DNA of 41,950 nt from Nitrosomonas sp. (GCA_020852475.1 JADZAR010000036.1:1-41950), one strand, 5' to 3'; shown: positions 1 to 9,258, counted from the first letter of the stretch. Numbers and translations: made by a program. Notes: generated by a model from the sequence alone, not told the origin.

Positions 1-26
1 AGGTTTCATCATATCAAACTTTGTTA
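1..26. repeat. Direct repeat, left copy (26 bases, exact)
   Basis: These 26 bases recur exactly at 38045-38070 in the same orientation. With a few mismatches the match continues for about ten more bases. Both copies lie immediately upstream of a fragment of an integron-type integrase gene, so they probably represent the sequence between integrase and cassettes (attI region). The repeat may extend left of the window. Confidence 0.85.
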
Positions 27-37
27 TATCCACAAAT

Positions 38-281
38 ATTGCCTGGATAAAGCGCTCTATTTTCTTTCACGATAAGCGGCATCCGAACACGATGGGAGAA
101 AGGGAGATTGAATCGTTCCTGAACTCATCTCGCCGTTCAACGCAATGTAGCCGCGTCTACACAAAATCAGGCCTTGTGCGCACTGCTGTTGTTATACAAG
201 GAAGTACTCGGACGTGAATTGACATGACTGAAGTCGATGCAGCGCGCCGCCCGAGGAAATGCCCGCAAAAATACCTTAATC
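38..281 (+). pseudogene. Integron-type tyrosine recombinase, internal fragment, broken
   Basis: Translation gives AWIKRSIFFHDKRHP from about 41. After one extra A near 122, the next frame gives [15 protein letters not shown] and then [14 protein letters not shown] (about 132-224). This is the core-binding (SAM-like) N-terminal domain of IntI/XerC-type integrases, the part that in intact IntI contains the WIKRF, FL.HLA and LLFLYKEVL segments. A TGA at 225-227 stands where this family has a Trp codon, and a further frame change follows before VDAARRPRK (233-259). The first 30 or so residues and the whole catalytic domain (R..HxxR..Y) are absent. At least three lesions show the gene is dead. The matching N-terminal piece lies at 38089. 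Confidence 0.8.
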
Positions 282-497
282 AATCGTAAACCTTCCAGGC
301 CAATCCAATCCGGCTGCATAGACTGGCGGTGAGCTTGCGAACCGCCGGCATAAATGGTGCAACAAGCATGTTGGGGTGATGTTGGGAATCATCTCATTCA
401 CCCCAACCTAGCCGGGCTGGTATCTGAATACGGCGGCTATTACGCGACTCCGGAAGCGAGCATTTTTAATCTGCCGCAGCTTGATACAATCTCCGTC
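282..497. other. Non-coding gap between integrase remnant and next gene
   Basis: I see no gene here. It contains two stem-loops: GGCGGT/ACCGCC (325-330 with 341-346) and a perfect 10-base stem (370-379 with 398-407). The second lies downstream of the minus-strand gene ending at 498 and could serve as its 3' structure, although no T-run follows on that strand. Confidence 0.5.
370..407. repeat. Perfect 10-base inverted repeat
   Basis: GTTGGGGTGA at 370-379 pairs with TCACCCCAAC at 398-407 around an 18-base loop. It lies about 90 bases past the stop of the 498-2369 gene. It is a possible mRNA 3' structure, not a canonical terminator. Confidence 0.5.
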
Positions 498-2369
498 TCA
501 CCGAACCATGGATTCCAGCAACGCCAGTGTTTCGTCGACAGTACCAATACGCGTTATACCTGCGCCAAAAGACGCACCGAGAACAAAGACTTCTTCATCT
601 TTGATGCCGATATACGCATTGGTCCCGGAATAGAAACGGTATTCAAAGCCTTCCAACAAGCGATCCTCGGCGTTGGCGGGGGCAAAAAACTGTGGGAACA
701 ATTGTTCGGCCAAGGTAAAAATGCGTTGTTCGCGCTGATCGTTCGGGATCAGCAAAATAGACTTGAAACTGCCATCGACTTCCCCGGCGAAGACAAAATC
801 TCCGGCGTCACTGAACTGGCTGGGCGTTCCGCTGGTATTGCCCTGCGCCTCACCCGCATTGCCACCACGATTATTTCTATCAATTGCAAATATCTGGCGG
901 AGAATCCGTTCCTGTCCATTCGCATTGATTTTCATGCCGGTCATTGCTTTCAGGCGTGGCTCTCCGCCAATCTTTCCACGCCAGATCGCATCGACTATCG
1001 CAGTATTGGGACTGACCGCATCCCGGGAACGGGCATTGAAAATGAAATCACCGTTACGGTTAAGCGCTTGTCCCAAAAATTCGGAATAAAACCAGGTCTG
1101 ATCAAACCCGGGCGGCCGGCGATTTTGCCTTGTAATCACGGACAATTGAATTTCACCGGTTTCTTGTAAACTGGAGTATGGCTGACTGGCTCTGGGCAGG
1201 CCTGAAAGTAAAGCGGTTTCCCCGGTTGTCAATGTAACAGGCACAACCGATGCGCCATTATTGCTCACGCTACTGGAAAAGAAAGGAAAAGGCAGATCGG
1301 CAATAATAGCGTTCGGATCACTCGGCAAGATTTCTTCCGCCAGCACAATCAGTCTGGGTTGCTCTCCTTCCGCCTTGTACCAGAAACTACCTTTGTTTTG
1401 TGTAATAGATGACGGATTTCTGAGGAAAACGGGAAAAGCCACGTTGCCTTGATCATCAACAATCGGTTGTGACAGGGGCAGGAACGCATTTTGGAAATTG
1501 AATTCCGCTTGCGCCATGTCGGGCACCGCTTCTCCCCCTCCTGGCAACAAGGAATCCTGAACTATCACAGCTTGCCATTGCCCGTTTTGCCATTTGAACA
1601 GGCCAGCTACAGGTGCGCAAGGACGATTATCCTCGCCAATAAATCCCAATCCTCCGGTTGCCAAGGCAACCACACCTGACTGATTAATGGAGACGGCTGG
1701 CGGAGCTAAAAAGCGACAGCCTGACACTGGACTCGGGAGACGGGTGATAGTACTAAAATCATGCAGCCAGATACCTGCTTCATTCGAAGTCGTCATCCCC
1801 GAAATCACCATACCGGCATCCGACATGGCAAAACCAAAAATTCCAATGACTCCAATGAATGTTCCCGCCGGAAAACCAGGCGCAGGATCACCATCTCGCA
1901 AAATGCCCAAAGTTGTCCCGTCGACATGCGCCAGAAGTGCCCTTTGGGTCGACTGGCCCGCGCCTTTCATCATGGCCGGAAAACCGATCAAGCCGGATGG
2001 TGTAACGACAAATCGACCAACATTCTGTGCGGCATCAGTTGAGTCAAATAACACGTTAGGCGGAAATCCACTAACCGCCTCATTCTCTCGCACAATAGCG
2101 CGCAACTGGCCAGGCAGGCCAGCCCAGACTGCGTTAGTGTTGTTTTCAGTTGAACCAAGGCTGATATCAGCTGCACCGGAAAAAGCAATATGCCCGGATG
2201 CGCCAACGACTGGATTATCGACACTCCAGTAAATAAACCCCTCGGGGAAACCAACCGCCGGTTGCCCGGTATCGGCAATCATCTTGACCGCTGCATGAGA
2301 ATGAGCAGGCAGCATGATTATCAGCATTGCAGTTAAACACCGATTTGCTATTCGGAATATATTTTTCAT
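498..2369 (-). CDS. Secreted NxxGxxAF-repeat protein of unknown function
   Basis: The product has 623 residues. I chose the ATG at 2369 because an AAGGA ribosome site precedes it and it opens directly with a signal peptide (MKNIFRIANRCLTAML..., predicted cleavage after AHSHA). An upstream in-frame extension to 2483 lacks these. The mature protein contains degenerate repeats of the form xxGxxxF: ASGHIAFSG, PSGLIGFPA, DQGNVAFPV, RNGDFIFNA and DAGDFVFAG, spaced roughly 60-100 residues. This resembles proteins described as NxxGxxAF tandem-repeat proteins, which are exported and probably beta-propeller-like. There is no catalytic motif and no obvious C-terminal sorting signal. It is monocistronic, between the integrase remnant and divergent copA. 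The role is unknown. Confidence 0.8.
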   Translation of the reverse strand: MKNIFRIANRCLTAMLIIMLPAHSHAAVKMIADTGQPAVGFPEGFIYWSVDNPVVGASGHIAFSGAADISLGSTENNTNAVWAGLPGQLRAIVRENEAVSGFPPNVLFDSTDAAQNVGRFVVTPSGLIGFPAMMKGAGQSTQRALLAHVDGTTLGILRDGDPAPGFPAGTFIGVIGIFGFAMSDAGMVISGMTTSNEAGIWLHDFSTITRLPSPVSGCRFLAPPAVSINQSGVVALATGGLGFIGEDNRPCAPVAGLFKWQNGQWQAVIVQDSLLPGGGEAVPDMAQAEFNFQNAFLPLSQPIVDDQGNVAFPVFLRNPSSITQNKGSFWYKAEGEQPRLIVLAEEILPSDPNAIIADLPFPFFSSSVSNNGASVVPVTLTTGETALLSGLPRASQPYSSLQETGEIQLSVITRQNRRPPGFDQTWFYSEFLGQALNRNGDFIFNARSRDAVSPNTAIVDAIWRGKIGGEPRLKAMTGMKINANGQERILRQIFAIDRNNRGGNAGEAQGNTSGTPSQFSDAGDFVFAGEVDGSFKSILLIPNDQREQRIFTLAEQLFPQFFAPANAEDRLLEGFEYRFYSGTNAYIGIKDEEVFVLGASFGAGITRIGTVDETLALLESMVR

Positions 2370-2596
2370 GGTTTTCCTTATTTTTTCTGATTTCTGAAAA
2401 AAGAATAAATCATTCATCCATGACATCTTAAGGGCATACAACCGGCTTAACAAGCCGCAACCCCTGCCCCATATCAACACCACACTTCACAACATGGTTG
2501 ATTTTCATGCGCCGGTCGCCATATGATGAATATTACCGGTTTGCACACCGATAGGGCGGCATGCCGATTCCCGCGCCACCATGAGGAAAGATAGCA

Positions 2597-4990
2597 ATGA
2601 ACACGGCGACACAAAAACACATCGAATTACCCATTGAAGGCATGACCTGCGCTGCCTGTGCGACACGCATCGAGAAGAATCTGAACAAACTTCCCGGCGT
2701 TGAAGCCGCAGTCAATTTCGCCAGCGAAAAAGCACGCGTTCTCTATGACGACCGGCAAATCAAAACCGGCGCGCTGATCGAAGCTATCGAAAAAGCGGGT
2801 TTCCACATTACACCGCAAACCGTGCAGTTGCAGCTGCACAAAATGACCTGCGCGGCCTGCGGCACGCATATCGAGAAAGCGTTGAACAAGCTGCCCGGTG
2901 TCACCGCCAGTGTCAATGTCGCCACCGAAACCGCAAAAGTCCGTTTTGTTCCCGGCACGGTGGCCGTCGACCAGTTGATCGCAGCAGTGGTTGATGCCGG
3001 CTATGGCGCAACCGAAATCAGCGACACCGGCCACGCCGAAGAGAAAGCACGACGCCAGGCCGTCTATCAGGCCGAACTGCGTTTATTCTGGATTTCCGCA
3101 CTGCTCACACTGCCACTGGTTCTGCAAATGATCGGGATGTTTACCGGTCACGGCATGGATCTGTTGCCACACTGGCTGCAATGGCTGCTGGCGACACCGG
3201 TACAGTTCTGGATCGGCAGGCGTTTCTATATCGGCGCATGGCATGCGCTGCGCGGCGGCGGCGCCAATATGGATGTTCTGGTCGCGCTGGGCACCAGCAT
3301 GGCTTATTTTTTCAGCGCGGCCGTCACTATCTTTTCGCTCGACCAGCATGTCTATTTTGAAGCCAGCGCAGCCATTATTACGCTGGTGTTGCTCGGCAAA
3401 CTGATGGAAGCGCGCGCCAAGGGCAAAACATCCGAAGCCATCGAGGCGCTGATCAAACTGCAACCCAAAACCGCCCGCATCGAACGCGACGGTAAAATTG
3501 TCGAAGTGTCCGTCGACAGCCTGCAAGCCGGTGATATTTTCATCGTGCGGCCAGGCGAAAATCTGCCGGTCGATGGCGTGGTCGTCGAAGGTTCGTCCAG
3601 TGTCAATGAATCCATGCTGACCGGTGAAAGCCTGCCTGTCGGCAAGCAGCCCGGCGCGGAAGTCTTTGCCGCTACGCTCAATCAGCAGGGGCTGCTCAAA
3701 TGCCGCGCGACCGGCGTCGGTGCGCATACTCAGCTTGCCGCCATTATTCATCTGGTTGAAGAAGCCCAGGGTTCTAAAGCGCCGATCCAGCGCATGGCCG
3801 ACACCGTATCCGGCATCTTCGTACCGGTCGTGGTCGTCATCAGCATTGTCACGCTCGGCATCACCTGGTGGTTGACCGCCGATTTTGTCACCGCATTGAT
3901 CAATGCTGTCGCTGTCCTGGTGATTGCCTGCCCGTGCGCGTTGGGATTAGCCACGCCAACCGCCATCATGGTCGGCACCGGCCGCGGCGCGCAGACCGGC
4001 GTGCTGGTCAGAAATGCCGCCGCACTCGAACACGCCGAAAAAATCCAGACCGTGATTGTCGACAAAACCGGCACGCTGACGGAGGGCAAACCGCAAGTCA
4101 CCGATATTATTCCCGCCGGCGCGCTCGACGAACAGGCATTCATGCAAATCGCGGCTTCACTGGAACAAGGTTCCGAACATCCGCTCGCCCGCGCCGTCAT
4201 GGATCGCGCGGAAAAGATGAATGCGACACTCAAGCCGGTTACTGATTTCTCTGCCGTCACCGGCAGCGGCATCAAGGCCAGTATCGATGCCACACAATAC
4301 CTGCTCGGTTCCCCGCAGTTCCTGATGCAGCATGGCGCAACTCTGGATGACGATAAAATCACGGCTTTGCAGTCCGAAGGCAAAACGGTGATTGGCATTG
4401 CAGCGCTGAGCAATGATAGTGCGCAGATTCTGGGTTATCTCGCCATCGCCGATCGTCTGCGTGACACCTCGATCAAAGCCGTGCAGCGCCTGCAGACAAT
4501 GGGTATCGAAGTGGTCATGCTCACCGGCGATAATGCATTAACCGCCGACGCCATTGCCAAACGCACCGGCATTACCACCTATCGCGCTGAAGTGCTGCCG
4601 CAGGACAAGGCGGCAGAAATCAAAAAACTGAAAGAAAATGGCACGGTCACCGGTATGGTCGGCGACGGCATCAACGATGCGCCGGCGCTTGCCGCCGCCG
4701 ACGTCAGCTTCGCTATTGGCGCAGGTTCCGATGTTGCCATCGAGGCGGCGGATATTACGCTAGTCCGCAACGACCTAATGAGCGTCGCCGATGCGATTTC
4801 GCTGTCGCGCGCAACACTCAGGAAAATCCGCCAGAACCTGTTTTTTGCTTTTGTCTATAATTCGCTGGGCATACCGCTGGCCGCAATCGGCATGCTGAAT
4901 CCCGTCATCGCAGGCGCGGCCATGGCCATGAGCTCGGTCTCCGTGGTCAGCAATTCGCTGCTGCTGAAACGCTGGCGACCCAATCAATAA
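2597..4990 (+). CDS. copA: Copper-exporting P1B-type ATPase
   Basis: The product (797 residues) pumps Cu(I) from cytoplasm to periplasm. Two N-terminal heavy-metal-associated domains each carry MTCAAC (residues about 15-20 and 80-85). After the paired N-terminal membrane helices come the actuator TGES loop, the CPC metal site in [11 protein letters not shown] (about 443-446), the phosphorylated Asp in DKTGTLTEG (about 489), the SEHPLA nucleotide-binding HP motif, MLTGDN, and the GDGINDAP hinge (about 689). Length and order are normal for CopA. A GAGGAAAG ribosome site precedes the ATG. copZ follows after 26 bases, so the two form a copper-resistance operon. No CueR-type regulator or clear CueR operator was seen nearby. 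Confidence 0.97.
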   Translation: MNTATQKHIELPIEGMTCAACATRIEKNLNKLPGVEAAVNFASEKARVLYDDRQIKTGALIEAIEKAGFHITPQTVQLQLHKMTCAACGTHIEKALNKLPGVTASVNVATETAKVRFVPGTVAVDQLIAAVVDAGYGATEISDTGHAEEKARRQAVYQAELRLFWISALLTLPLVLQMIGMFTGHGMDLLPHWLQWLLATPVQFWIGRRFYIGAWHALRGGGANMDVLVALGTSMAYFFSAAVTIFSLDQHVYFEASAAIITLVLLGKLMEARAKGKTSEAIEALIKLQPKTARIERDGKIVEVSVDSLQAGDIFIVRPGENLPVDGVVVEGSSSVNESMLTGESLPVGKQPGAEVFAATLNQQGLLKCRATGVGAHTQLAAIIHLVEEAQGSKAPIQRMADTVSGIFVPVVVVISIVTLGITWWLTADFVTALINAVAVLVIACPCALGLATPTAIMVGTGRGAQTGVLVRNAAALEHAEKIQTVIVDKTGTLTEGKPQVTDIIPAGALDEQAFMQIAASLEQGSEHPLARAVMDRAEKMNATLKPVTDFSAVTGSGIKASIDATQYLLGSPQFLMQHGATLDDDKITALQSEGKTVIGIAALSNDSAQILGYLAIADRLRDTSIKAVQRLQTMGIEVVMLTGDNALTADAIAKRTGITTYRAEVLPQDKAAEIKKLKENGTVTGMVGDGINDAPALAAADVSFAIGAGSDVAIEAADITLVRNDLMSVADAISLSRATLRKIRQNLFFAFVYNSLGIPLAAIGMLNPVIAGAAMAMSSVSVVSNSLLLKRWRPNQ

Positions 4991-5016
4991 ACATACGAAA
5001 AAAAGGAGAGTACCGA

Positions 5017-5226
5017 ATGCAGACTACCACGCTTAAGATTCAAGGCATGACCTGCGGCGGCTGTGTGAACAGCATCAAAACCGTGCTGGAGAGACTGTCC
5101 GGCGTTGATCAAGTCGACGTGTCACTCGAAAACGCCGAAGCAGTCATTCAATATGACCCGTCCCTCGCAAGTATCGATCAGCTGAAGACAGCGATCAGCG
5201 ATGCCGGATTTGACGTAGCCGATTAA
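5017..5226 (+). CDS. copZ: Copper chaperone, single HMA domain
   Basis: A 69-residue protein that is one heavy-metal-associated domain, with the metal motif GMTCGGC (Cys13 and Cys16) and the usual beta-alpha-beta-beta-alpha-beta length. It would carry Cu(I) in the cytoplasm and hand it to CopA, encoded 26 bases upstream. A strong AAAGGAGAG ribosome site precedes the ATG. Its TAA stop (5224-5226) overlaps the stop of the convergent trxC gene by three bases, leaving no room for an intergenic terminator. Confidence 0.93.
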   Translation: MQTTTLKIQGMTCGGCVNSIKTVLERLSGVDQVDVSLENAEAVIQYDPSLASIDQLKTAISDAGFDVAD

Positions 5227-5660
5227 GCTGTTTTACCGGAAACCCAGCGCACGATATCCGCAGCACTCATAGCACCGGCTTGGCGCGCCGTTTCGCGACC
5301 ATGCTGAAACAGCACCAGCATCGGAATACTGCGGATACCATACTGCGCGCCAAGCATCTGCTCAACCTCGGTATTCACTTTCACCAGCCGGACACGCGGC
5401 TCAAGCTGCGCCGCCGCCTGCACGAACTGCGGCGCCATCATCCTGCACGGCCCGCACCACGGCGCCCAGAAATCAACGAGCAGCGGAATATCATTATGCT
5501 GAACCTGCTTCTGAAAACCGGACGCCGTCAATTCCACCGGCTGACCGTTAAACAAAGGCCGATGACACTTGCCGCACTTCGGCCCATCGCCCAGCCGGAC
5601 GAAAGGAATGCGATTAACCGCTTCGCAGTGCGGACAAATCAGGTGAATTGATTCATTCAT
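5223..5660 (-). CDS. trxC: Thioredoxin 2 with N-terminal zinc ribbon
   Basis: A 145-residue cytoplasmic disulfide reductase. The N-terminus carries two CxxC pairs (Cys9/Cys12 and Cys29/Cys32) that form the zinc ribbon distinguishing TrxC from TrxA. The thioredoxin domain follows with active site WCGPC (Cys69/Cys72), the cis-proline segment IRSIPMLVLF and a GAMSA C-terminal region. Length matches E. coli TrxC (139). The ribosome site is weak. The gene converges on copZ with overlapping stops. Zinc binding by the N-terminal cysteines is family knowledge. Any functional link to copper stress is only inference from position. Confidence 0.94.
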   Translation of the reverse strand: MNESIHLICPHCEAVNRIPFVRLGDGPKCGKCHRPLFNGQPVELTASGFQKQVQHNDIPLLVDFWAPWCGPCRMMAPQFVQAAAQLEPRVRLVKVNTEVEQMLGAQYGIRSIPMLVLFQHGRETARQAGAMSAADIVRWVSGKTA

Positions 5661-5738
5661 GATGTTTCGGAAATTTGACGACTGTAGATAACTGCCTGTA
5701 CGGTGTAATTATAAGGCAATCAGAGACTGTCAATTAAA

Positions 5739-5878
5739 GGGCGTCTCTAAAAATTCAGCGTTTTAACAAGGCGAGGCGAGAATAAAAAAATATTGACGCC
5801 ACATATGATTGATATTTAGGGATATTCTTTTGCGATCAACAACGCATTGTAACGAAACATGAATTTCTACAGATGCTC
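5739..5878. mobile_element. MITE-like element, about 140 bases with 19-base terminal inverted repeats
   Basis: The left end (5739-5757, starting GGGCGTCTCTAAAAATTCA) and the right end (5860-5878, TGAATTTCTACAGATGCTC) are inverted repeats matching at 15 of 19 positions. The inside has no open frame. The ends resemble those of IS5-group transposons, so this is probably a non-autonomous derivative. TTAA on the left and TTAG on the right may be a decayed target duplication. It sits between trxC and the tRNA. Confidence 0.6.
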
Positions 5879-5921
5879 TTAGGATAAGAGTGATTTACAA
5901 TCATGTAAATAACTGTTTATT

Positions 5922-5997
5922 TGGTAGGCCGTGCGCGATTCGAACGCGCGACCAACGGATTAAAAGTCCGCTGCTCTACCAGCTGAGCTAACGACCC
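5922..5997 (-). tRNA. tRNA-Lys (anticodon TTT)
   Basis: 76 bases fold as a complete cloverleaf with encoded CCA. The acceptor starts GGGTCGT, the D arm is GCTC/GAGC, the anticodon stem is GCGGA/TCCGT around loop CTTTTAA (anticodon TTT), the T arm is GCGCG/CGCGC with TTCGAAT, the acceptor 3' side is ACGGCCT, and the discriminator is A. The acceptor stem has two G-U pairs: G1 with U72, and U4 with G69. Confidence 0.95.
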
Positions 5998-6146
5998 AAA
6001 AAATGAAAACGGGATTATACCTCAATTGCTCTTTAATGCCCAAGTAGTTTGTGTCAATTTTCTGTTATCAACGGATTGGATTGCTACCGGCTTTCAGTTC
6101 ATTCAAAATTTTTTGGATTTGGCGGGTTCCGTATTACTATTCAGCG

Positions 6147-6899
6147 ATGCGAAAGAAAAAAACATCAATCCGGAAAACAGCGCGTGACAACAAGCGATAT
6201 TCTGACACAAGCATTGGTCGCTGGTTTCTAAGACTGGCTTTGTGGGTCATTTACGGCATTTTTTTATACCAGATCTGGTTGCTCTTTCATGTGTTGTACT
6301 GGAAGCATAATAACCCCCAAAGCACCGCATTTATGGAGAATCAACTGGAAATCCTGCGTGCGGATCGCGCGGACGCCACACTGCACCACCAGTGGAAATC
6401 CTATCAACATATTTCAGATGAAATAAAACGGGCGGTTGTTGCTGCCGAGGACAGTCAGTTTCTGCGGCACAGCGGATTTGATTATGATGCCTTATGGCAT
6501 GCTTTTCAAAAGAATCTGTCCCAAGGCAGAGTCACTGCCGGCGGGTCGACCATTAGTCAGCAGTTAGCCAAAAACCTCTTTCTGTCCGATAATAAATCTT
6601 TTTTGCGGAAAGCGCAGGAAGCGATGGTCGCGGTTATGCTGGAGCAAGTTATGTCCAAGCAGCGTATACTGGAAATCTATCTGAATGTTATCGAATGGGG
6701 TAACGGCGTGTTCGGCGCGGAAGCCGCCGCGCAGCATTATTTCGGCCGATCCGCAGCGGATCTAACCCCCCATCAGGCGGCTCTGCTGGCAGCTATGATT
6801 CCCCGTCCACGCTATTACGATAACAACCGGGATTCGCTGCATTTGTTAAAAAAAAGAGACATACTTCTTAAGCGCGCGCATTCAGCAAAGATTCCTTGA
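6147..6899 (+). CDS. mtgA: Monofunctional peptidoglycan glycosyltransferase
   Basis: The product (250 residues) polymerises lipid II into glycan strands at the outer face of the inner membrane. I chose the ATG at 6147, which gives the family's basic N-terminus (MRKKK) and then one membrane helix (about residues 26-50). The GT51 domain follows: catalytic Glu in AAEDSQFLRHSGFD, GGSTISQQLAKNLFL, and LEIYLNVIEWGNGVFGAEAA. There is no transpeptidase domain, and the length fits MtgA (about 230-250). An in-frame upstream extension to 6051 has no family character. The ribosome site is weak. It stands alone between tRNA-Lys and mgtE. Confidence 0.93.
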   Translation: MRKKKTSIRKTARDNKRYSDTSIGRWFLRLALWVIYGIFLYQIWLLFHVLYWKHNNPQSTAFMENQLEILRADRADATLHHQWKSYQHISDEIKRAVVAAEDSQFLRHSGFDYDALWHAFQKNLSQGRVTAGGSTISQQLAKNLFLSDNKSFLRKAQEAMVAVMLEQVMSKQRILEIYLNVIEWGNGVFGAEAAAQHYFGRSAADLTPHQAALLAAMIPRPRYYDNNRDSLHLLKKRDILLKRAHSAKIP

Positions 6900-7036
6900 A
6901 CTGTCTGCCTGCTTCTTTGCTAAATTTGCAAACCGGGCATCAGCTTCTCCAGCAAGAATGAATACAGAGAAGAGCTGTCAGTTATTCTCATTGACTTATC
7001 ATAATTTTTATATGCATCCAAAATAACCGGCCAATC

Positions 7037-8479
7037 ATGACAGAAGAAAATAAAAATGAGGATAACGAAAAATTGCAGTCCTATTTGCAGCGTGTCATTG
7101 CGCTATTAAGCAAATACAAGCTGCTGGAAGGTTTTGTCCATTTGCAGGGTGACCAGGATGAAACACTCGCCGATTCTTCTGTACAAAGAAACAACCTGGA
7201 TGAATTACAGCAATTACTGGACAAGCTGCACCCGGCAGATGTCGCGCATATTCTGGAAGCTTTACCGCTGGAAGACAGGCTTATCATCTGGGGAATGATC
7301 AAGCCGGAATATGACGGCGAAGTATTGCTGGAAGCGTCTGATGCAGTGCGGGAAACGTTGATTACCGACATGGGCTCGCATGAACTCGTCGCTGCGGCAG
7401 AACAACTGAATGCAGACGAAATCGCCGATCTTGCGCCGGACTTGCCGCAGGATGTCATAGAAGACGTGTTCCGTTCGCTGCCGATCGCGGAGCGCGAGCA
7501 ATTGCGTGCGGCAATGTCCTATCCGGAAGACTCCGTTGGCGCTTTGATGGATTTCGATGTGATAACCGTGCGTGAAGATGTGCGCATTGAGGTTGTACTG
7601 CGTTATTTGCGACGCCTTGAGGAATTGCCGGACCATACCGATCAGTTATTTGTAGTCGACCGGGAAGAACATTTAAAGGGCGTCCTGCTGATCAGCAAGA
7701 TCCTAGTCAGCGATCCGGATACGCTGGTGGAAAATGTCATGTCCAGGGAAATCATTACGTTGCATCCCGGAGATAAAGCACAGGACGCGGCCTACGCGTT
7801 TGAACGTTACGATCTGGTATCCGCATCCATCATCGATCACGATAAAAAACTGCTTGGCAGGGTCACCGTCAATACAGTCATCGACTATATCCGCGAGAAG
7901 TCTGAAAACGAAGCACTCAATCTTGCCGGTTTGCGGGAAGAGGAAGATCTTTTTGCGCCGGTGCTGAAAAGCGTCAAGAACCGCTGGGTGTGGCTTGCCG
8001 TTAATCTTGTTACGGCATTTGTCGCGTCGCGCGTTATCGGCCTGTTTGAAGATTCCATCGAACAGCTCGTCGCACTCGCGGCATTGATGCCTATCATTGC
8101 GGGTATTGGCGGTAATTCCGGTAATCAGACAATTACCATGATTGTGCGCGCACTGGCTTTGGATCAGATCAATTCCGGCAGCGCCTGGAAGCTGATTCGC
8201 AAGGAGATCGGCGTAAGCATCGTGAATGGGTTGATATGGGGCGCCGTGGTCGGCATGTTTACTTTTGCGATTTATCAGAATATCGAGCTGGGTTTGGTCA
8301 TGATGCTGGCCATGTTGCTTAATCTACTGCTCGCCGCATTACTTGGCGTGCTCATTCCCATGACGCTGCGTAAACTTGGCCGCGATCCCGCGCTGGGTTC
8401 CAGCGTCCTGATCACCGCAGTAACCGACAGTGGTGGCTTTTTTATTTTTCTAAGCCTTGCGACACTCTTTTTGCTGTAA
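7037..8479 (+). CDS. mgtE: Magnesium transporter, MgtE family
   Basis: A 480-residue Mg2+ channel. The acidic N-terminal MgtE_N superhelix runs to about residue 165 (LHPADVAHILEALP...), followed by tandem CBS domains (about 170-285, with VENVMSREIITLHPGD) and a five-helix membrane domain from about 315. That domain contains the family signature GIGGNSGNQT, which lines the pore. In characterised MgtE proteins the N and CBS domains sense cytoplasmic Mg2+ and close the pore when it is plentiful. The protein ends at the last helix, as is normal. The gene is monocistronic, and cytochrome P460 has its own promoter downstream. Confidence 0.95.
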   Translation: MTEENKNEDNEKLQSYLQRVIALLSKYKLLEGFVHLQGDQDETLADSSVQRNNLDELQQLLDKLHPADVAHILEALPLEDRLIIWGMIKPEYDGEVLLEASDAVRETLITDMGSHELVAAAEQLNADEIADLAPDLPQDVIEDVFRSLPIAEREQLRAAMSYPEDSVGALMDFDVITVREDVRIEVVLRYLRRLEELPDHTDQLFVVDREEHLKGVLLISKILVSDPDTLVENVMSREIITLHPGDKAQDAAYAFERYDLVSASIIDHDKKLLGRVTVNTVIDYIREKSENEALNLAGLREEEDLFAPVLKSVKNRWVWLAVNLVTAFVASRVIGLFEDSIEQLVALAALMPIIAGIGGNSGNQTITMIVRALALDQINSGSAWKLIRKEIGVSIVNGLIWGAVVGMFTFAIYQNIELGLVMMLAMLLNLLLAALLGVLIPMTLRKLGRDPALGSSVLITAVTDSGGFFIFLSLATLFLL

Positions 8480-8559
8480 ACATGAATTTTGTTACAACGC
8501 AAATCAATAATATTGACGACATCATAAAAACACCGAACATTACAGAAAAAGATTGCTAC

Positions 8560-8588
8560 TTGACGCACAAAGCTTGTCTGACTAAGAT
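8560..8588 (+). promoter_or_regulatory. Sigma70-like promoter of the cytochrome P460 gene
   Basis: TTGACG (8560-8565) and TAAGAT (8583-8588) are separated by exactly 17 bases, about 78 bases before the P460 start codon. This is the best promoter match I saw in the window. A direct duplication of TATCAATCAT follows in the leader. Confidence 0.6.
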
Positions 8589-8665
8589 AGCATGGGAAAA
8601 TAAGCCATTTCGGCTGTTTTCTATGCTTTTTATCAATCATTATCAATCATTTAAAGGGCTTTATT

Positions 8666-9235
8666 ATGTCAAAGTTTAAGAAAGCTTTATTATGCAGCAT
8701 TGCTCCAATGCTGGTAGCCGGCATGCTCGGTGTTACAACTCAAGCAGTGGCTTCCGGCGAAAGATTGTATGGCCGGTTCACTAACGATAACGAATTATAT
8801 GCCCCAAGAGATTATCGTGAATGGGTTTTCATTGGCTCAAATGTAACGCCTAATGATATGAATGACGGCGCGGCCGCATTCCCAGAATTCCATAATGTTT
8901 ATATTGATCCGGGCAGCTATGCACACTGGAAAAAAACCGGTGAATTCCGCAGCGGAACGGTCATTGTTAAAGAATTAGCAAGCATAGGCACAAAAGAAGC
9001 ACCAAGTGGACATGGTTATTTCCAAGGTGAATTCGGCGGCATCGCTGCAATGGTCAAAGATGCAAAACGCTATCCGGATAAACCAGGGAACTGGGCTTAT
9101 TTCGGCTTCTCTGCTGACTCCAGGCATGGTGCAATTCAAGAAGAATCAGCATGCTCAGCATGTCACCAACAAAATGCAGGGCAGGATCAGGTGTTTACCC
9201 AGTTCTATCCTGTATTGCGCGCCGCAAAACCATAA
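8666..9235 (+). CDS. cytL: Cytochrome P460 (periplasmic c-type haem enzyme)
   Basis: A 189-residue protein with a signal peptide (cleavage near residue 29, after TQAVA) and one c-haem site CSACH (Cys163, Cys166, His167). Conserved P460 segments are RDYREWVFIGSNVTPNDMNDG, HWKKTGEFRSGTV and the C-terminal FTQFYPVLRAAKP. In the N. europaea enzyme a lysine is cross-linked to the haem. The likely equivalent is Lys102 in GTVIVKEL, which is my inference from spacing. Family members oxidise hydroxylamine, yielding NO or N2O, in the periplasm of ammonia oxidisers. The gene is a single unit with its own promoter and terminator. Confidence 0.92.
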   Translation: MSKFKKALLCSIAPMLVAGMLGVTTQAVASGERLYGRFTNDNELYAPRDYREWVFIGSNVTPNDMNDGAAAFPEFHNVYIDPGSYAHWKKTGEFRSGTVIVKELASIGTKEAPSGHGYFQGEFGGIAAMVKDAKRYPDKPGNWAYFGFSADSRHGAIQEESACSACHQQNAGQDQVFTQFYPVLRAAKP

Positions 9236-9258
9236 GCCGGACGGTATTACAAATGCGA

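Noticed and set aside
354-1169. 271-codon open frame on the plus strand
   Set aside because: It lies wholly antisense to the signal-peptide-bearing repeat protein gene, shows no family resemblance, and has no ribosome site.
2370-2483. N-terminal extension of the NxxGxxAF protein
   Set aside because: It has no ribosome site and would bury the clear signal peptide that begins at 2369.
3083-4413. Two long minus-strand frames inside copA
   Set aside because: They are antisense to an intact, motif-complete copper ATPase; composition is that of a shadow frame in GC-rich coding DNA.
8666-9235. Cytochrome c'-beta rather than P460
   Set aside because: The GTVIVKEL lysine, the HWKKTGEF segment and the C-terminal FTQFYPVLRAAKP favour P460 proper.
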